Assembly (NCBI GenBank): GCA_947460085.1
Contig: CANHGA010000118.1
Location: 1-6,545 of the forward strand
From: Synechococcaceae cyanobacterium
GTDB taxonomy: Bacteria > Cyanobacteriota > Cyanobacteriia > PCC-6307 > Cyanobiaceae
DNA: 6,545 nucleotides
Direction of reading: 5' to 3'
Each line of letters starts with the position of its first letter. The stretch's first letter is position 1. The notes under the pieces are model-generated. The model was not told the origin of the DNA, made no database searches, and saw only the letters and a program-made list of their open reading frames with translations. Shown here one piece after another: positions 1 to 5,896 of this stretch. Both the position numbers and the translations under genes were made by a program.

Positions 1-399
1 ATGGAGCTGGAAGCTGTAGTTACCCGCATTGGTGGCCTGATTGCAGCCAAGCAGGATTTGATGGCTGGTCACCTCCCCAGTGGGTTGGCGCTTCAGAAAG
101 GTGCTGAAGTAATCGGTGATCGCTTCGGGGCTGGATCGGTTGGTTGCCGAGAGCGTTGGCAGTAACAGGGCCCCGGGCTCGTAGAGGCTGGCCACGGTTT
201 CGGGGTTTCCACTGCTGAGGGCCTGGTTCCAACGCTGGAATAGGCCTTCGACAGCAGGTTCAGATAGGGGGGCGCAGGCCTGGGAATCGAGGGCATAGGC
301 CTCGCCAGGGGCTGAGGTCAGGGGGGTGAGCCAGCTGCTGGCCAGGAGAACCAGGCCTAGGAGCCAGTTCAGCTGCCTGGATAACGCAGGGTGCGCCAA
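1..399 (-). CDS. Secreted SgcJ/EcaC-type NTF2-fold protein, C-terminus outside window
   Basis: The minus-strand frame is open from the left edge up to about 400 and is incomplete at its 3' end (133 codons visible). The proposed TTG start at 397-399 gives a signal-peptide-like N-terminus: R8 before a hydrophobic stretch at residues 12-28 and an AYA-type cleavage site near residue 36. The mature part resembles the SgcJ/EcaC (DUF4440, NTF2-like) family: FQRWNQAL (54-61), then a segment ending LYEPGALLLPTLS (72-84), ITDYFSTFLKRQP (94-106) and ILLGCNQATNAG (115-126). C42 and C119 match cysteines I recall in cyanobacterial and proteobacterial members. The family has a small cone-shaped fold and is often called an oxidoreductase without a proven reaction. 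The start lies inside the preceding gene (about 31 bp overlap) and has no evident ribosome binding site, so it is uncertain; the family call is fairly secure. Confidence 0.8.
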   Translation of the reverse strand, partial: MAHPALSRQLNWLLGLVLLASSWLTPLTSAPGEAYALDSQACAPLSEPAVEGLFQRWNQALSSGNPETVASLYEPGALLLPTLSATNRSSPEAITDYFSTFLKRQPTGEVTSHQILLGCNQATNAGNYSFQLH

Positions 400-599
400 T
401 TGCCACTGGCAGTACTGACTTCGACGCCGATCTCCACGGGCCCGGGGCTGGTTCCAAATTGGGTTTGCCACCAGTCCATGGCCTCGCCCCAGGCCGCATC
501 GAGGGAGTCGTAGAGGTCGTCGAGCACCGGATGGGGTGCACCTTGGCTGTCCACCAGGCGGAATTGCCTCTGGCAGGCAGGGGTTTGGAGGGTCTTCAT
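369..599 (-). CDS. Small conserved-type cyanobacterial hypothetical protein
   Basis: This gene encodes 76 residues from the ATG at 597-599. A GTG four codons upstream (609-611) would give 80 residues, and neither start has a well-spaced Shine-Dalgarno. The protein is soluble and acidic, with no membrane segment. It opens with QFRLVDSQG (12-20), continues through a probable helix rich in W and D (LYDSLDAAWGEAMDWW, 29-44), and ends with a strand-like part containing IGVEVST (57-63) and WRTLRYP (68-74). I recognise it as similar to short hypothetical proteins of Synechococcus and Prochlorococcus, but no function is known to me. Its 3' end overlaps the start of the secreted NTF2-like gene in another frame, which suggests co-transcription. 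It is 90 bp downstream of the membrane protein gene. Confidence 0.7.
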   Translation of the reverse strand: MKTLQTPACQRQFRLVDSQGAPHPVLDDLYDSLDAAWGEAMDWWQTQFGTSPGPVEIGVEVSTASGNWRTLRYPGS

Positions 600-689
600 T
601 GTTTTCGTCACTTCTCTTAGATCTGATCATGACCATCCTGAGGACGTCTTGACTGTGATCGTCGCGACAACTTTTGGTGTCGGCTCCCA

Positions 690-1082
690 CTAGGTGAGGT
701 AACGGCGAATGCTGGGCTGGCACCAATAGACCAGGGCGGCTGTCGTGGCTACCCAGAGGAGCCCTGACAGCACGGCTGTCAGGGGCCTGTCTTGCTCCAG
801 GAGCACCATGCGCACGATGCCGTAGGGCACGCCCACGGCCAGATCCATGGCCAAGGCCACGATGGCCAGGATTTGCCCCCAGGCGCGCCATCGGATCAGG
901 GCGAGGCTTGCAACCAGGCCCACCACGGCTGCTGGCAGCACAGCTCCTGCCCCCACGGCAATGTTCGTGGTGCGCCAGGTGGGCTCGAGCACGGTGAAGG
1001 CCAAGGTGAGGGGAATCACCAGAGCGTTGCCAACCAGGCCGCACCAGGCCAAGGTGAGATAGCCGCGGGGATGCGGGAGCAT
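690..1082 (-). CDS. Four-helix integral membrane protein, function unknown
   Basis: The protein has 130 residues from the ATG at 1080-1082. That start follows an AAGGG sequence about nine bases upstream, a reasonable ribosome binding site. A start at 1143-1145 would add 21 polar residues and run into a hairpin, so the shorter form is preferred. Four hydrophobic segments lie near residues 9-31, 40-63, 68-91 and 100-121. Short loops between them carry E33, R37, R64/R66 and the EQDRP turn (96-100). The C-terminus is basic (RRY, 126-128), so it probably faces the cytoplasm. No catalytic motif is visible. The pattern of four helices in about 130 residues fits many unnamed bacterial inner-membrane proteins. 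It follows the pirin gene on the same strand after an 84-bp gap containing a stem-loop, so it may be a separate or attenuated unit. Confidence 0.72.
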   Translation of the reverse strand: MLPHPRGYLTLAWCGLVGNALVIPLTLAFTVLEPTWRTTNIAVGAGAVLPAAVVGLVASLALIRWRAWGQILAIVALAMDLAVGVPYGIVRMVLLEQDRPLTAVLSGLLWVATTAALVYWCQPSIRRYLT

Positions 1083-1122
1083 TGTTTGCTGCCCTTGAAA
1101 AACCTTTCTATCCTCCACCACG

Positions 1123-1152
1123 CAAGGGCTTCCTTTACGGAACACCCCCTTG
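1123..1152. other. Imperfect stem-loop between the pirin and membrane-protein genes
   Basis: CAAGGG (1123-1128) pairs with CCCTTG (1147-1152), and TTCC (1130-1133) pairs with GGAA (1139-1142) around a five-base loop; an asymmetric internal bulge separates the two stems. On the minus strand it lies just after the pirin stop codon, where a terminator would be expected, but no T-run follows. It could be a weak terminator, an RNA processing site or chance in GC-rich DNA. Confidence 0.35.
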
Positions 1153-1166
1153 TTAATCAGGCTGCC

Positions 1167-1877
1167 CTAGCCCAGCTCAAACAGGAGTAGGTCGGCCCCT
1201 TGGGGTCCGGCCTCAAAGACCTCCAAATCCCCATCGCCAAGGCCAACACCAAAGCCCAGGCCATCCCCCCGCTGCAGGGCGATCGGTTCGCGCCCTGGGC
1301 CCACCCGCACCACGCCCGTGCCGTTGATCACCTGGAGCCAGCCCAGGGGTGCTTCGGCCATGGGGAGGGTCAAGGTTTCTGCGGCCTTGGGCTGGGCGCG
1401 CCAGAGCCGGACCGGCCGCTGAATGGCCAGGGCCCCAGGCCCCACCAGGGGTGTCCAGCATGAGCCCAAGGTGAAGGCCTGTTGGGCGTAGGTCGGTGGA
1501 CCTCCTGCGGAACTCGGTTCGATCCAAATTTGGAGCAGCCGGCAGGGCCGCTCGCTGTGGTTGATTTCGCTGTGGACCAAGCCCGTGCCGGCGCCCATGG
1601 CCTGCACCTCTCCTGCAGCAAGAACTTCCGCATGGCCCATCGAATCGCGGTGGCTGAGTTCCCCCTCCACCATCACCGTGATGATCTCCATGTCGCGGTG
1701 CGGGTGCATGCCAAAGCCCTGGCCTGGGGCGATGGTGTCGTCGTTGATCACCCGCAAGGGGCCAAACCCCATCCACCGGGGATCGTGGTGACCAGCAAAG
1801 GAAAACGTGTGCCAGCTGTCCAGCCAATCGCGTTGGGTGTGGAAGCGCTGGGCAGCTGGGCGAAAGAGCAATGGCAT
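1167..1877 (-). CDS. Pirin family protein (bicupin, YhaK-like)
   Basis: This is a 236-residue cytosolic pirin, a bicupin metalloprotein. Family members include quercetin 2,3-dioxygenases and redox-sensing or transcription-modulating proteins. The N-terminal cupin carries the hallmark signatures: DSWHTFSFAGH (20-30), VINDDTIAPGQGFGMHPHRD (43-62) and HRDSMGH (76-82), then GTGLVHSEIN (97-106). The four expected metal ligands are present as H58, H60, H102 and E104, so an active metal centre is likely. The C-terminal half (about 130-236) is the more diverged second cupin (LQVINGTGVV, 181-190). Length is normal for bacterial pirins. The start codon overlaps the stop of the upstream FMN reductase gene by one base (TGATG), which fixes the start and implies translational coupling. 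The substrate cannot be read from sequence; quercetinase activity is only a family possibility. Confidence 0.93.
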   Translation of the reverse strand: MPLLFRPAAQRFHTQRDWLDSWHTFSFAGHHDPRWMGFGPLRVINDDTIAPGQGFGMHPHRDMEIITVMVEGELSHRDSMGHAEVLAAGEVQAMGAGTGLVHSEINHSERPCRLLQIWIEPSSAGGPPTYAQQAFTLGSCWTPLVGPGALAIQRPVRLWRAQPKAAETLTLPMAEAPLGWLQVINGTGVVRVGPGREPIALQRGDGLGFGVGLGDGDLEVFEAGPQGADLLLFELG

Positions 1878-2392
1878 CAGCCCAGGGGCGGCGGCAGGAG
1901 CTGCAGCCGTTCGATCAACTCGTCGATGCTGCTGTCTTTGGCGGGGGACTGGCCGTTGCTGACCAGTTGGCGACCCACCACATGGGCGCCCAGGTAGGCA
2001 AGTTGCAGCCGCAGGGCCGTCAGCACGCTGGTGCCACCGCCACCGGAATGGGTGGCAATCACCACGGGGCGACTATTGAACAGGGATCGGAAGTCGTCGC
2101 CCTGCACCGAGAGCCAGGCAATGGCGTTGGTGAGCACCGGTGGGATTCCGCCGTTGTATTCGGGGGCGCAGATCACCCAGCGGGGAGCGGCGGCCAGGGT
2201 TTGGCTTAGGGGGCTGATGCCAGGGGGAATCCCTAGGGCTTGGGCCCGGGGCGTGAACAGGGGTAATTCCAGGGCCGTGAGGTCTGTCACGGCTGCCCTT
2301 AGCCCCCGCTGCCGGCCGCTGCTGGCAAAGCGCTCAGCGAGCTTGAGGTTTTCGCCATTGCTGGCGCTGATGACGAGCAGATCACAATCCAT
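1877..2392 (-). CDS. NADPH-dependent FMN reductase family protein (flavodoxin-like)
   Basis: From the ATG at 2390-2392 the protein has 171 residues. It would be a soluble flavodoxin-fold oxidoreductase using NAD(P)H and bound FMN to reduce quinones, metals or other acceptors. The N-terminal strand and phosphate loop are LLVISASNGENLKLAE (5-20). The family signature APEYNGGIPPVLTNAIAWL lies at 76-94, and a second flavin-contacting loop THSGGGGTSV at 114-123. A start 17 codons upstream is possible, but it would place a non-homologous extension ahead of the first strand and invade the divergent promoter region. It is the first gene of a unit with pirin. Although it faces arsenic genes, it lacks the long N-terminal region and the ArsH-type signatures, so I do not call it arsH. 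The specific acceptor is unknown. Confidence 0.9.
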   Translation of the reverse strand: MDCDLLVISASNGENLKLAERFASSGRQRGLRAAVTDLTALELPLFTPRAQALGIPPGISPLSQTLAAAPRWVICAPEYNGGIPPVLTNAIAWLSVQGDDFRSLFNSRPVVIATHSGGGGTSVLTALRLQLAYLGAHVVGRQLVSNGQSPAKDSSIDELIERLQLLPPPLG

Positions 2393-2469
2393 GGGCCCAG
2401 TCTGAAGCCAGATCGGTGCTTCTAGGGCAAGGCCATCGGCCATGGGAATCGCGCTGTCAAACTGGGTTG
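2393..2469. promoter_or_regulatory. Divergent promoter region with matching leader elements
   Basis: This 77-bp gap separates the divergent reductase-pirin and arsS-arsM starts and must hold or adjoin both promoters unless these lie within coding sequence. Immediately before each ATG is nearly the same decamer: TCAGACTGGG on the minus strand (2396-2405) and TCAAACTGGG on the plus strand (2457-2466), each three bases from its start codon. I cannot place convincing -35/-10 boxes, and no recognisable ArsR-type AT-rich dyad is seen. Confidence 0.5.
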
Positions 2470-3414
2470 ATGTTTCCCACGATCCAGCGGGGCCAGCTCA
2501 CCACCCTGCAGGTGAACCTCGGCTACCGCTGCAACCAGGCCTGTAGCCATTGCCATGTGAACGCGGGCCCGACCCGCACCGAGAGCATGGATCGCGCCAC
2601 CTTGGCCCTGGTGCCCAGGGTTTTGAAGGCCCGGGGAATCACCTGCTTGGATCTCACCGGTGGAGCCCCCGAGCTCCATCCCCACTTCCGGGAGCTGGTG
2701 GGGGAGGCCCGGGCCATGGGTGTGGCGGTGATTGATCGCTGCAACCTCACGATCCTGTCGGAGCCAGGCCAGGAGGGTTTGGCCGATTTCTTGGCGGCCC
2801 AGGGCGTCACCGTGGTGGCTTCCCTGCCCTGCTATTCCGCAGGCAACGTCGATCGGCAGCGGGGCGATGGGGTGTTTGAGCGCAGCATTGCAGCCCTCCA
2901 ACAGCTCAATGCCCTGGGCTATGGCCACAGCGGTTCGGGCTTGGAGCTGGATCTGGTGTTCAACCCCCAGGGCCCCGTGTTGCCGCCCCCGCAGGCGGAG
3001 CTCGAGGCCAGCTACCGGCGGGTGTTGGCCGCCGATTTCGGGGTGGTGTTTAACGCCCTCTATGCCCTCACCAATCTGCCGATTCAGCGGTTTGCGGCGG
3101 TGTTGCGGGCCCAAGGTCAATTGGAGAGCTACCAGGAGCTGCTGCGGGCCAGCCATCGCGAGGCGAATCTGCAGGCGGTGATGTGTCGCCAGCTGATCAG
3201 CGTTGACTGGCAGGGCCAGCTGTTCGACTGTGATTTCAACCAGCAATTGGGTCTGCCCCTGGGGGGCAAGCCCCGGCATTTGGCCGATTTGTTGGATCGG
3301 GATCCCGCCGGTGATGGGATCGCGGTGGCAGGCCACTGTTTCGGCTGTACCGCGGGCAGTGGTTCCAGTTGCAGCGGGGCGCTTAGCTCAAACCCAGCGG
3401 CTGCCGTTGCCTAG
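2470..3414 (+). CDS. arsS: Arsenosugar biosynthesis radical SAM protein ArsS
   Basis: This 314-residue radical SAM enzyme belongs to the Cys-rich family now assigned to arsenosugar synthesis. ArsS cleaves SAM and joins the 5'-deoxyadenosyl group to dimethylarsenite, giving 5'-deoxy-5'-dimethylarsinoyl-adenosine. The 4Fe-4S site is a canonical CxxxCxxC at C21, C25 and C28 within LGYRCNQACSHCHVNAGP (17-34). The DLTGGAPELHP stretch (61-71) is the SAM-binding GGE-like motif. Other family marks are DRCNLTIL (89-96), ASLPCYS (117-123), the aromatic-rich FNALYALTNLPIQRF (194-208) and the terminal Cys cluster HCFGCTAGSGSSC (289-301), with C239 and C254 ahead of it; these may hold an auxiliary cluster or bind arsenic. 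The ATG at 2470 leaves only a short lead before TLQVNLGYRC; a GTG at 2416 would add 18 residues but reach almost to the divergent gene. arsM follows after 28 bp. Confidence 0.95.
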   Translation: MFPTIQRGQLTTLQVNLGYRCNQACSHCHVNAGPTRTESMDRATLALVPRVLKARGITCLDLTGGAPELHPHFRELVGEARAMGVAVIDRCNLTILSEPGQEGLADFLAAQGVTVVASLPCYSAGNVDRQRGDGVFERSIAALQQLNALGYGHSGSGLELDLVFNPQGPVLPPPQAELEASYRRVLAADFGVVFNALYALTNLPIQRFAAVLRAQGQLESYQELLRASHREANLQAVMCRQLISVDWQGQLFDCDFNQQLGLPLGGKPRHLADLLDRDPAGDGIAVAGHCFGCTAGSGSSCSGALSSNPAAAVA

Positions 3415-3442
3415 CGGCGCCATCCCTGAGTTCGCTTCCCCG

Positions 3443-4507
3443 ATGTCCTTACCCTGGCCTGCCATGCAAAGCGCTGTTCAGGAGTACTACGGCTCGACCC
3501 TTTCGGGCACTGGGGATCTGCGCACCACCGCCTGCTGCGATAGCAGCAGTGTTCCCGAGGCCCTCAAGCCTTTGCTGGCCCGCATCCATCCCGAGGTGCT
3601 GTCTCGTTACTACGGCTGCGGGTTGGTGGCGCCCCCCTTGCTGGAGGGTGCGCGGGTTCTGGATTTGGGCAGTGGCAGCGGCCGCGATGTGTATCTACTT
3701 GCCCAGTTGGTGGGTGCCAGTGGCGAGGTGGTGGGGGTCGACATGACCCCGGAGCAATTGGCGGTGGCCGAAGCCCACCGGGAGTTCCACGTCGGGCAAT
3801 TCGGCTACGCCAACGTGCGCTTTCTTGCCGGCACGATCGAGCGGTTGGAGGCGTTGGACCTGGAGCCCGCCAGTTTTGATGTGGTGATCTCCAATTGCGT
3901 GGTGAATCTCTCCACCGACAAGCTCGCCGTGCTGCAGGGGGTGAAGCGCCTGCTTAAGCCCGGTGGGGAGTTCTTTTTTGCCGATGTCTATGCGGATCGG
4001 CGGGTGCCCCAGGCCCTGCAAAGCGATCCGGTGCTCTACGGCGAATGCCTGAGCGGTGCCCTCTATTGGAACGACTTCCTGCGGCTGTCCCGCCAGGCCG
4101 GATTCATCGATCCCCGGCTGGTCACGGATCGGCCCTTGGCGATCACCGATGCCGAGTTGGCCGCCAAAACCGGCGAACTGCGTTTCTTTTCGGCCACCTA
4201 CCGCCTGTTCAACATCGACGGCCTCGAGGATGCCTGTGAGGACCACGGCCAGGCCGTGATCTATCGCGGCTCGATTGCGGGCCATGCCCACCAGCTCGTG
4301 TTCGACAAGCACCACGCCATCGAGGCCGGCCGCGTATTCCCGGTGTGTGGCAACACCTTCCGCATGCTCAAGGACAGCCGGCTGGCTCCGCACTTCGAGT
4401 TCATCGGGGATGCCTCCCGGCATTACGGCCTGTTCCCCGGATGCGGAGGCGTGTTGCCGTTTGATGGCCCAGCTCCAGTGCTTGGGGATGGATCAGCCTG
4501 TTGTTGA
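3443..4507 (+). CDS. arsM: Arsenite S-adenosylmethionine methyltransferase ArsM
   Basis: The 354-residue cytosolic enzyme transfers methyl groups from SAM to As(III), forming mono- and dimethylarsenicals that ArsS can use. The N-terminal YYGSTLSGTGDLRTTACC (15-32) is typical of the family. The Rossmann core starts with VLDLGSGSGRD (72-82) and VGVDMT (97-102). The arsenic-binding cysteines are all present: C31, C59 (RYYGCG), C152 (ISNCVVNL) and C202 (GECLSGALYW). Their spacings (28, 93, 50) agree well with the four cysteines of characterised algal ArsM, where they are 28, 102 and 50 apart. A C-terminal domain (about 285-340) has VCGNTFRML (301-309) and HYGLFPGC (327-334), and the chain ends in CC. 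The ATG at 3443 was chosen; one at 3464 (residue 8) is equally possible. The reading frame is open further upstream, but that part overlaps arsS and is not homologous. The 3' end overlaps the next gene by seven bases. Confidence 0.96.
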   Translation: MSLPWPAMQSAVQEYYGSTLSGTGDLRTTACCDSSSVPEALKPLLARIHPEVLSRYYGCGLVAPPLLEGARVLDLGSGSGRDVYLLAQLVGASGEVVGVDMTPEQLAVAEAHREFHVGQFGYANVRFLAGTIERLEALDLEPASFDVVISNCVVNLSTDKLAVLQGVKRLLKPGGEFFFADVYADRRVPQALQSDPVLYGECLSGALYWNDFLRLSRQAGFIDPRLVTDRPLAITDAELAAKTGELRFFSATYRLFNIDGLEDACEDHGQAVIYRGSIAGHAHQLVFDKHHAIEAGRVFPVCGNTFRMLKDSRLAPHFEFIGDASRHYGLFPGCGGVLPFDGPAPVLGDGSACC

Positions 4508-5100
4508 TTAGCCCTTCGTTGCCCCTGCTGCTCGCCCTGGCGTTGGCCCCGGTGCTGCCAGGCCCCATCCAGGGGGGGCAGGCCACGGATCGTCAGGCCG
4601 ATCCGGTGGCGGTGTGTGTGGTGGCACCCCGGGTGGAAGCGGTGCAACAGGGGGATGCCATTGGGGTGGTGCCCACGCCCAGGCCCGTGGTGCTGGTGGT
4701 GGAGCCGTTGCTGGAGATTCGCCTCGAGCGGGCGGGTCGGGTGGTTTGGCGGCGGGTAGCCAACCCTGGCGAGGTGATCACAGGGCCCATGGCCTGGCCG
4801 GGCCCTCCCCTGGCACCAGGGGAAGTGGTGCTGCTGCGCCTGCGGCCCGAGGAAGCTGGGCCGGGCAGTTTTGCCCATGTGCAATTGATTGGCGGATCGG
4901 CGGCACGCATGGCCCAAACCGCTCGCCTGATGGCTGCCTTGGCCCAGAAGCCCGCGGCGTGGCTGCAGGCCGTGGACGCCGCCTTGGACCAGGGCGATGT
5001 GCCCCTGGCCTGGACGCTGCTCTTTGCCCCCAATGCCCCGCTCTCCCCCGAACTGCAGGAGCTGCGCAATCAGGTGCTGAAACAGGGCTGCGGGGAGTAG
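4501..5100 (+). CDS. Exported protein of unknown function coupled to arsM
   Basis: The gene encodes 199 residues from a TTG at 4501-4503 (or the next codon, also TTG). No ATG is available, because the frame is closed by a TGA at 4462-4464. The N-terminus is a likely signal peptide: a hydrophobic LPLLLALALAPVLP core (7-20), then a Gly/Gln-rich region with possible cleavage near residue 28. There is no lipobox cysteine. Residues 35-135 are rich in alternating V/L/R/E patterns (VVLVVEPLLEIRLERAGRVV, 63-82; EVVLLRLRPEE, 108-118) and look like a beta-sandwich. Residues 135-199 look helical (MAQTARLMAALAQ, 137-149). Two cysteines, C39 and C197, could form a disulphide. I do not recognise the family; it faintly recalls cyanobacterial periplasmic proteins of the DUF928 type but lacks their characteristic motifs. 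The seven-base overlap with arsM suggests co-expression. Function is not inferred. Confidence 0.75.
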   Translation: MLISPSLPLLLALALAPVLPGPIQGGQATDRQADPVAVCVVAPRVEAVQQGDAIGVVPTPRPVVLVVEPLLEIRLERAGRVVWRRVANPGEVITGPMAWPGPPLAPGEVVLLRLRPEEAGPGSFAHVQLIGGSAARMAQTARLMAALAQKPAAWLQAVDAALDQGDVPLAWTLLFAPNAPLSPELQELRNQVLKQGCGE

Positions 5101-5176
5101 GCCGGTTCTTTTTGCAGGCTTGTGCGTCTTCCTGATAAGGGCTGATTAACCTCGCTCTATCTGTGGATGCCACGAG

Positions 5177-5464
5177 ATGACAAAAGCATCGAAGTTTCTG
5201 AAGCGTTTGGATCAGGTGTTGAGCAAGAGCTGTAATGAGTTCCATGAACGCGATATCGATGCGCCCCAGGTGATGCACGAGGTGTTCGATGATCTGCGCA
5301 AGCTTCTGGCCAAGGCTAGCCCAGCCGATTGGAAAGAGATCTATATCGAACGGGATAAGGCTGATATCAAAACCCATGTCTTGAATCACGCCATGGAGCT
5401 GGGCACCCACCATGTCCAGCCCATGCCCACCAGCTCCACCTTTGCCAATCAAGATGAAGATTGA
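5177..5464 (+). CDS. Small helical hypothetical protein
   Basis: The gene encodes 95 residues with no recognised domain. The sequence is mostly predicted helix: a basic first helix (KASKFLKRLDQVLSKS, 3-18), then HEVFDDLRKLLAKAS (34-48) and DWKEIYIERDKADIKTHVL (51-69). A histidine-containing segment follows (NHAMELGTHHV, 70-80), then a short disordered acidic tail ending DED. There is one cysteine (C19) and no signal peptide or membrane segment. The ATG at 5177 lies 76 bp after the exported protein gene, with no clear Shine-Dalgarno. A TTGCAG (5112-5117) and GATAAG (5134-5139) pair, 16 bp apart, is a weak candidate promoter. Codon choice is less GC-biased than in the arsS-arsM region, similar to the convergent gene that follows. 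It may be a lineage-specific accessory gene. Confidence 0.65.
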   Translation: MTKASKFLKRLDQVLSKSCNEFHERDIDAPQVMHEVFDDLRKLLAKASPADWKEIYIERDKADIKTHVLNHAMELGTHHVQPMPTSSTFANQDED

Positions 5465-5477
5465 ATAGGGGCTTGTT

Positions 5478-5528
5478 TTGATCACCATCTTGTCTTGATC
5501 ATCATCTTGCCTTGGTCACCACTTCGTC
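5478..5528. repeat. Three tandem 17-bp imperfect repeats
   Basis: Three consecutive units run 5478-5494, 5495-5511 and 5512-5528, each starting TTGRTCA and continuing as a C/T/A-rich core (unit 1 TTGATCACCATCTTGTC; unit 2 differs at two positions; unit 3 at four). A partial fourth unit, TTGAG, follows. The array sits in the gap between two convergent genes and runs into the last codons of the minus-strand one. Because 17 is not a multiple of three, it is not a protein repeat. Confidence 0.85.
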
Positions 5529-5896
5529 TTGAGACCGGCGGCGGGATCATCACCCGTTTCACAGAATAGTTTGAGCCGCGCATTGTGGGCATCCTGTTCG
5601 GCCTTGATGATGTCCTTGTAGGCCTCCCTATCGCAGCTGATATTCAGCGCAGAGAGCTTGCCTTCCATCTCCCTGATCCATTCATGGATAACGCCAGGGC
5701 CCTTGTGCTCGATGAGTTGGCTCAAGATGTAGACGCCATAGGCGATGAGCTCGGTATCGGTTGTGTTGGGGTTGCACTCCACCTTGCCGCAGTAAATCGA
5801 TCGGGCCGCATTTTCCCGCAGCACGTGTTCCACTCTTGCTTTTGTTAGTTCATCCACTTTTCGGCTGCTGAGGGCAATGAGATGAAGCTCTGTCAT
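5516..5896 (-). CDS. Hypothetical protein, helical, four cysteines
   Basis: The gene encodes 126 residues that I do not recognise. The N-terminal MTELHLIALSSRKVDELTKA is followed by a predicted helix (VEHVLRENAARSIY, 22-35), then CGKVECNP (36-43), where C36 and C41 are a possible metal or redox pair. Next comes a helix TELIAYGVYILSQLIEHKG (48-66), a Trp-containing segment IHEWIREMEGKLSAL (70-84), C88, and a charged helix REAYKDIIKAEQDAHNARLKLF (starting at 90) before C112. There is no signal peptide or transmembrane helix, so it is probably cytosolic. The start at 5894-5896 lacks a clear ribosome binding site. It converges on the preceding small gene, and its final KTKW codons and stop lie in the third unit of a tandem repeat. 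Base composition is lower in GC than in the arsenic genes, which could mean recent acquisition, but this is weak evidence. Confidence 0.68.
   Translation of the reverse strand: MTELHLIALSSRKVDELTKARVEHVLRENAARSIYCGKVECNPNTTDTELIAYGVYILSQLIEHKGPGVIHEWIREMEGKLSALNISCDREAYKDIIKAEQDAHNARLKLFCETGDDPAAGLKTKW

Noticed and set aside
260..541. Minus-strand open frame of 93 codons overlapping the first two genes
   Set aside because: It is Pro/Arg-rich with no motif; the two other minus-strand frames in this interval carry recognisable proteins.
792..1190. Plus-strand open frame of 132 codons opposite the membrane protein
   Set aside because: It has a His/Gln/Gly-rich composition with no fold; the opposite strand has a clear four-helix pattern and a ribosome binding site.
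1877..2392. Possibility that the FMN reductase is ArsH
   Set aside because: It has the general family motif (PEYNGG) but lacks ArsH's longer N-terminus and its characteristic serine/proline-rich active-site segments; at 171 residues it is also shorter than usual ArsH.
2422..3336. Minus-strand open frame of 304 codons opposite arsS
   Set aside because: It is a shadow of the GC-biased arsS codons: composition is rich in Q, G, H and L, no family motif is seen, and arsS itself has all catalytic cysteines.
3695..4423. Minus-strand open frame of 242 codons opposite arsM
   Set aside because: It lies wholly antisense to a well-supported ArsM, has no recognisable domain and shows the same shadow composition.
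5101..5176. Terminator after the exported protein gene
   Set aside because: There is a short T-run (5107-5113), but the stem before it (around GGCCGG) is too weak to support a Rho-independent terminator.
4778..5488. Minus-strand open frame of 236 codons across two plus-strand genes and their gap
   Set aside because: Its C-terminal half is Arg/Pro/Ala-rich low-complexity sequence typical of antisense reading of GC-rich genes, and it crosses two better-supported genes.
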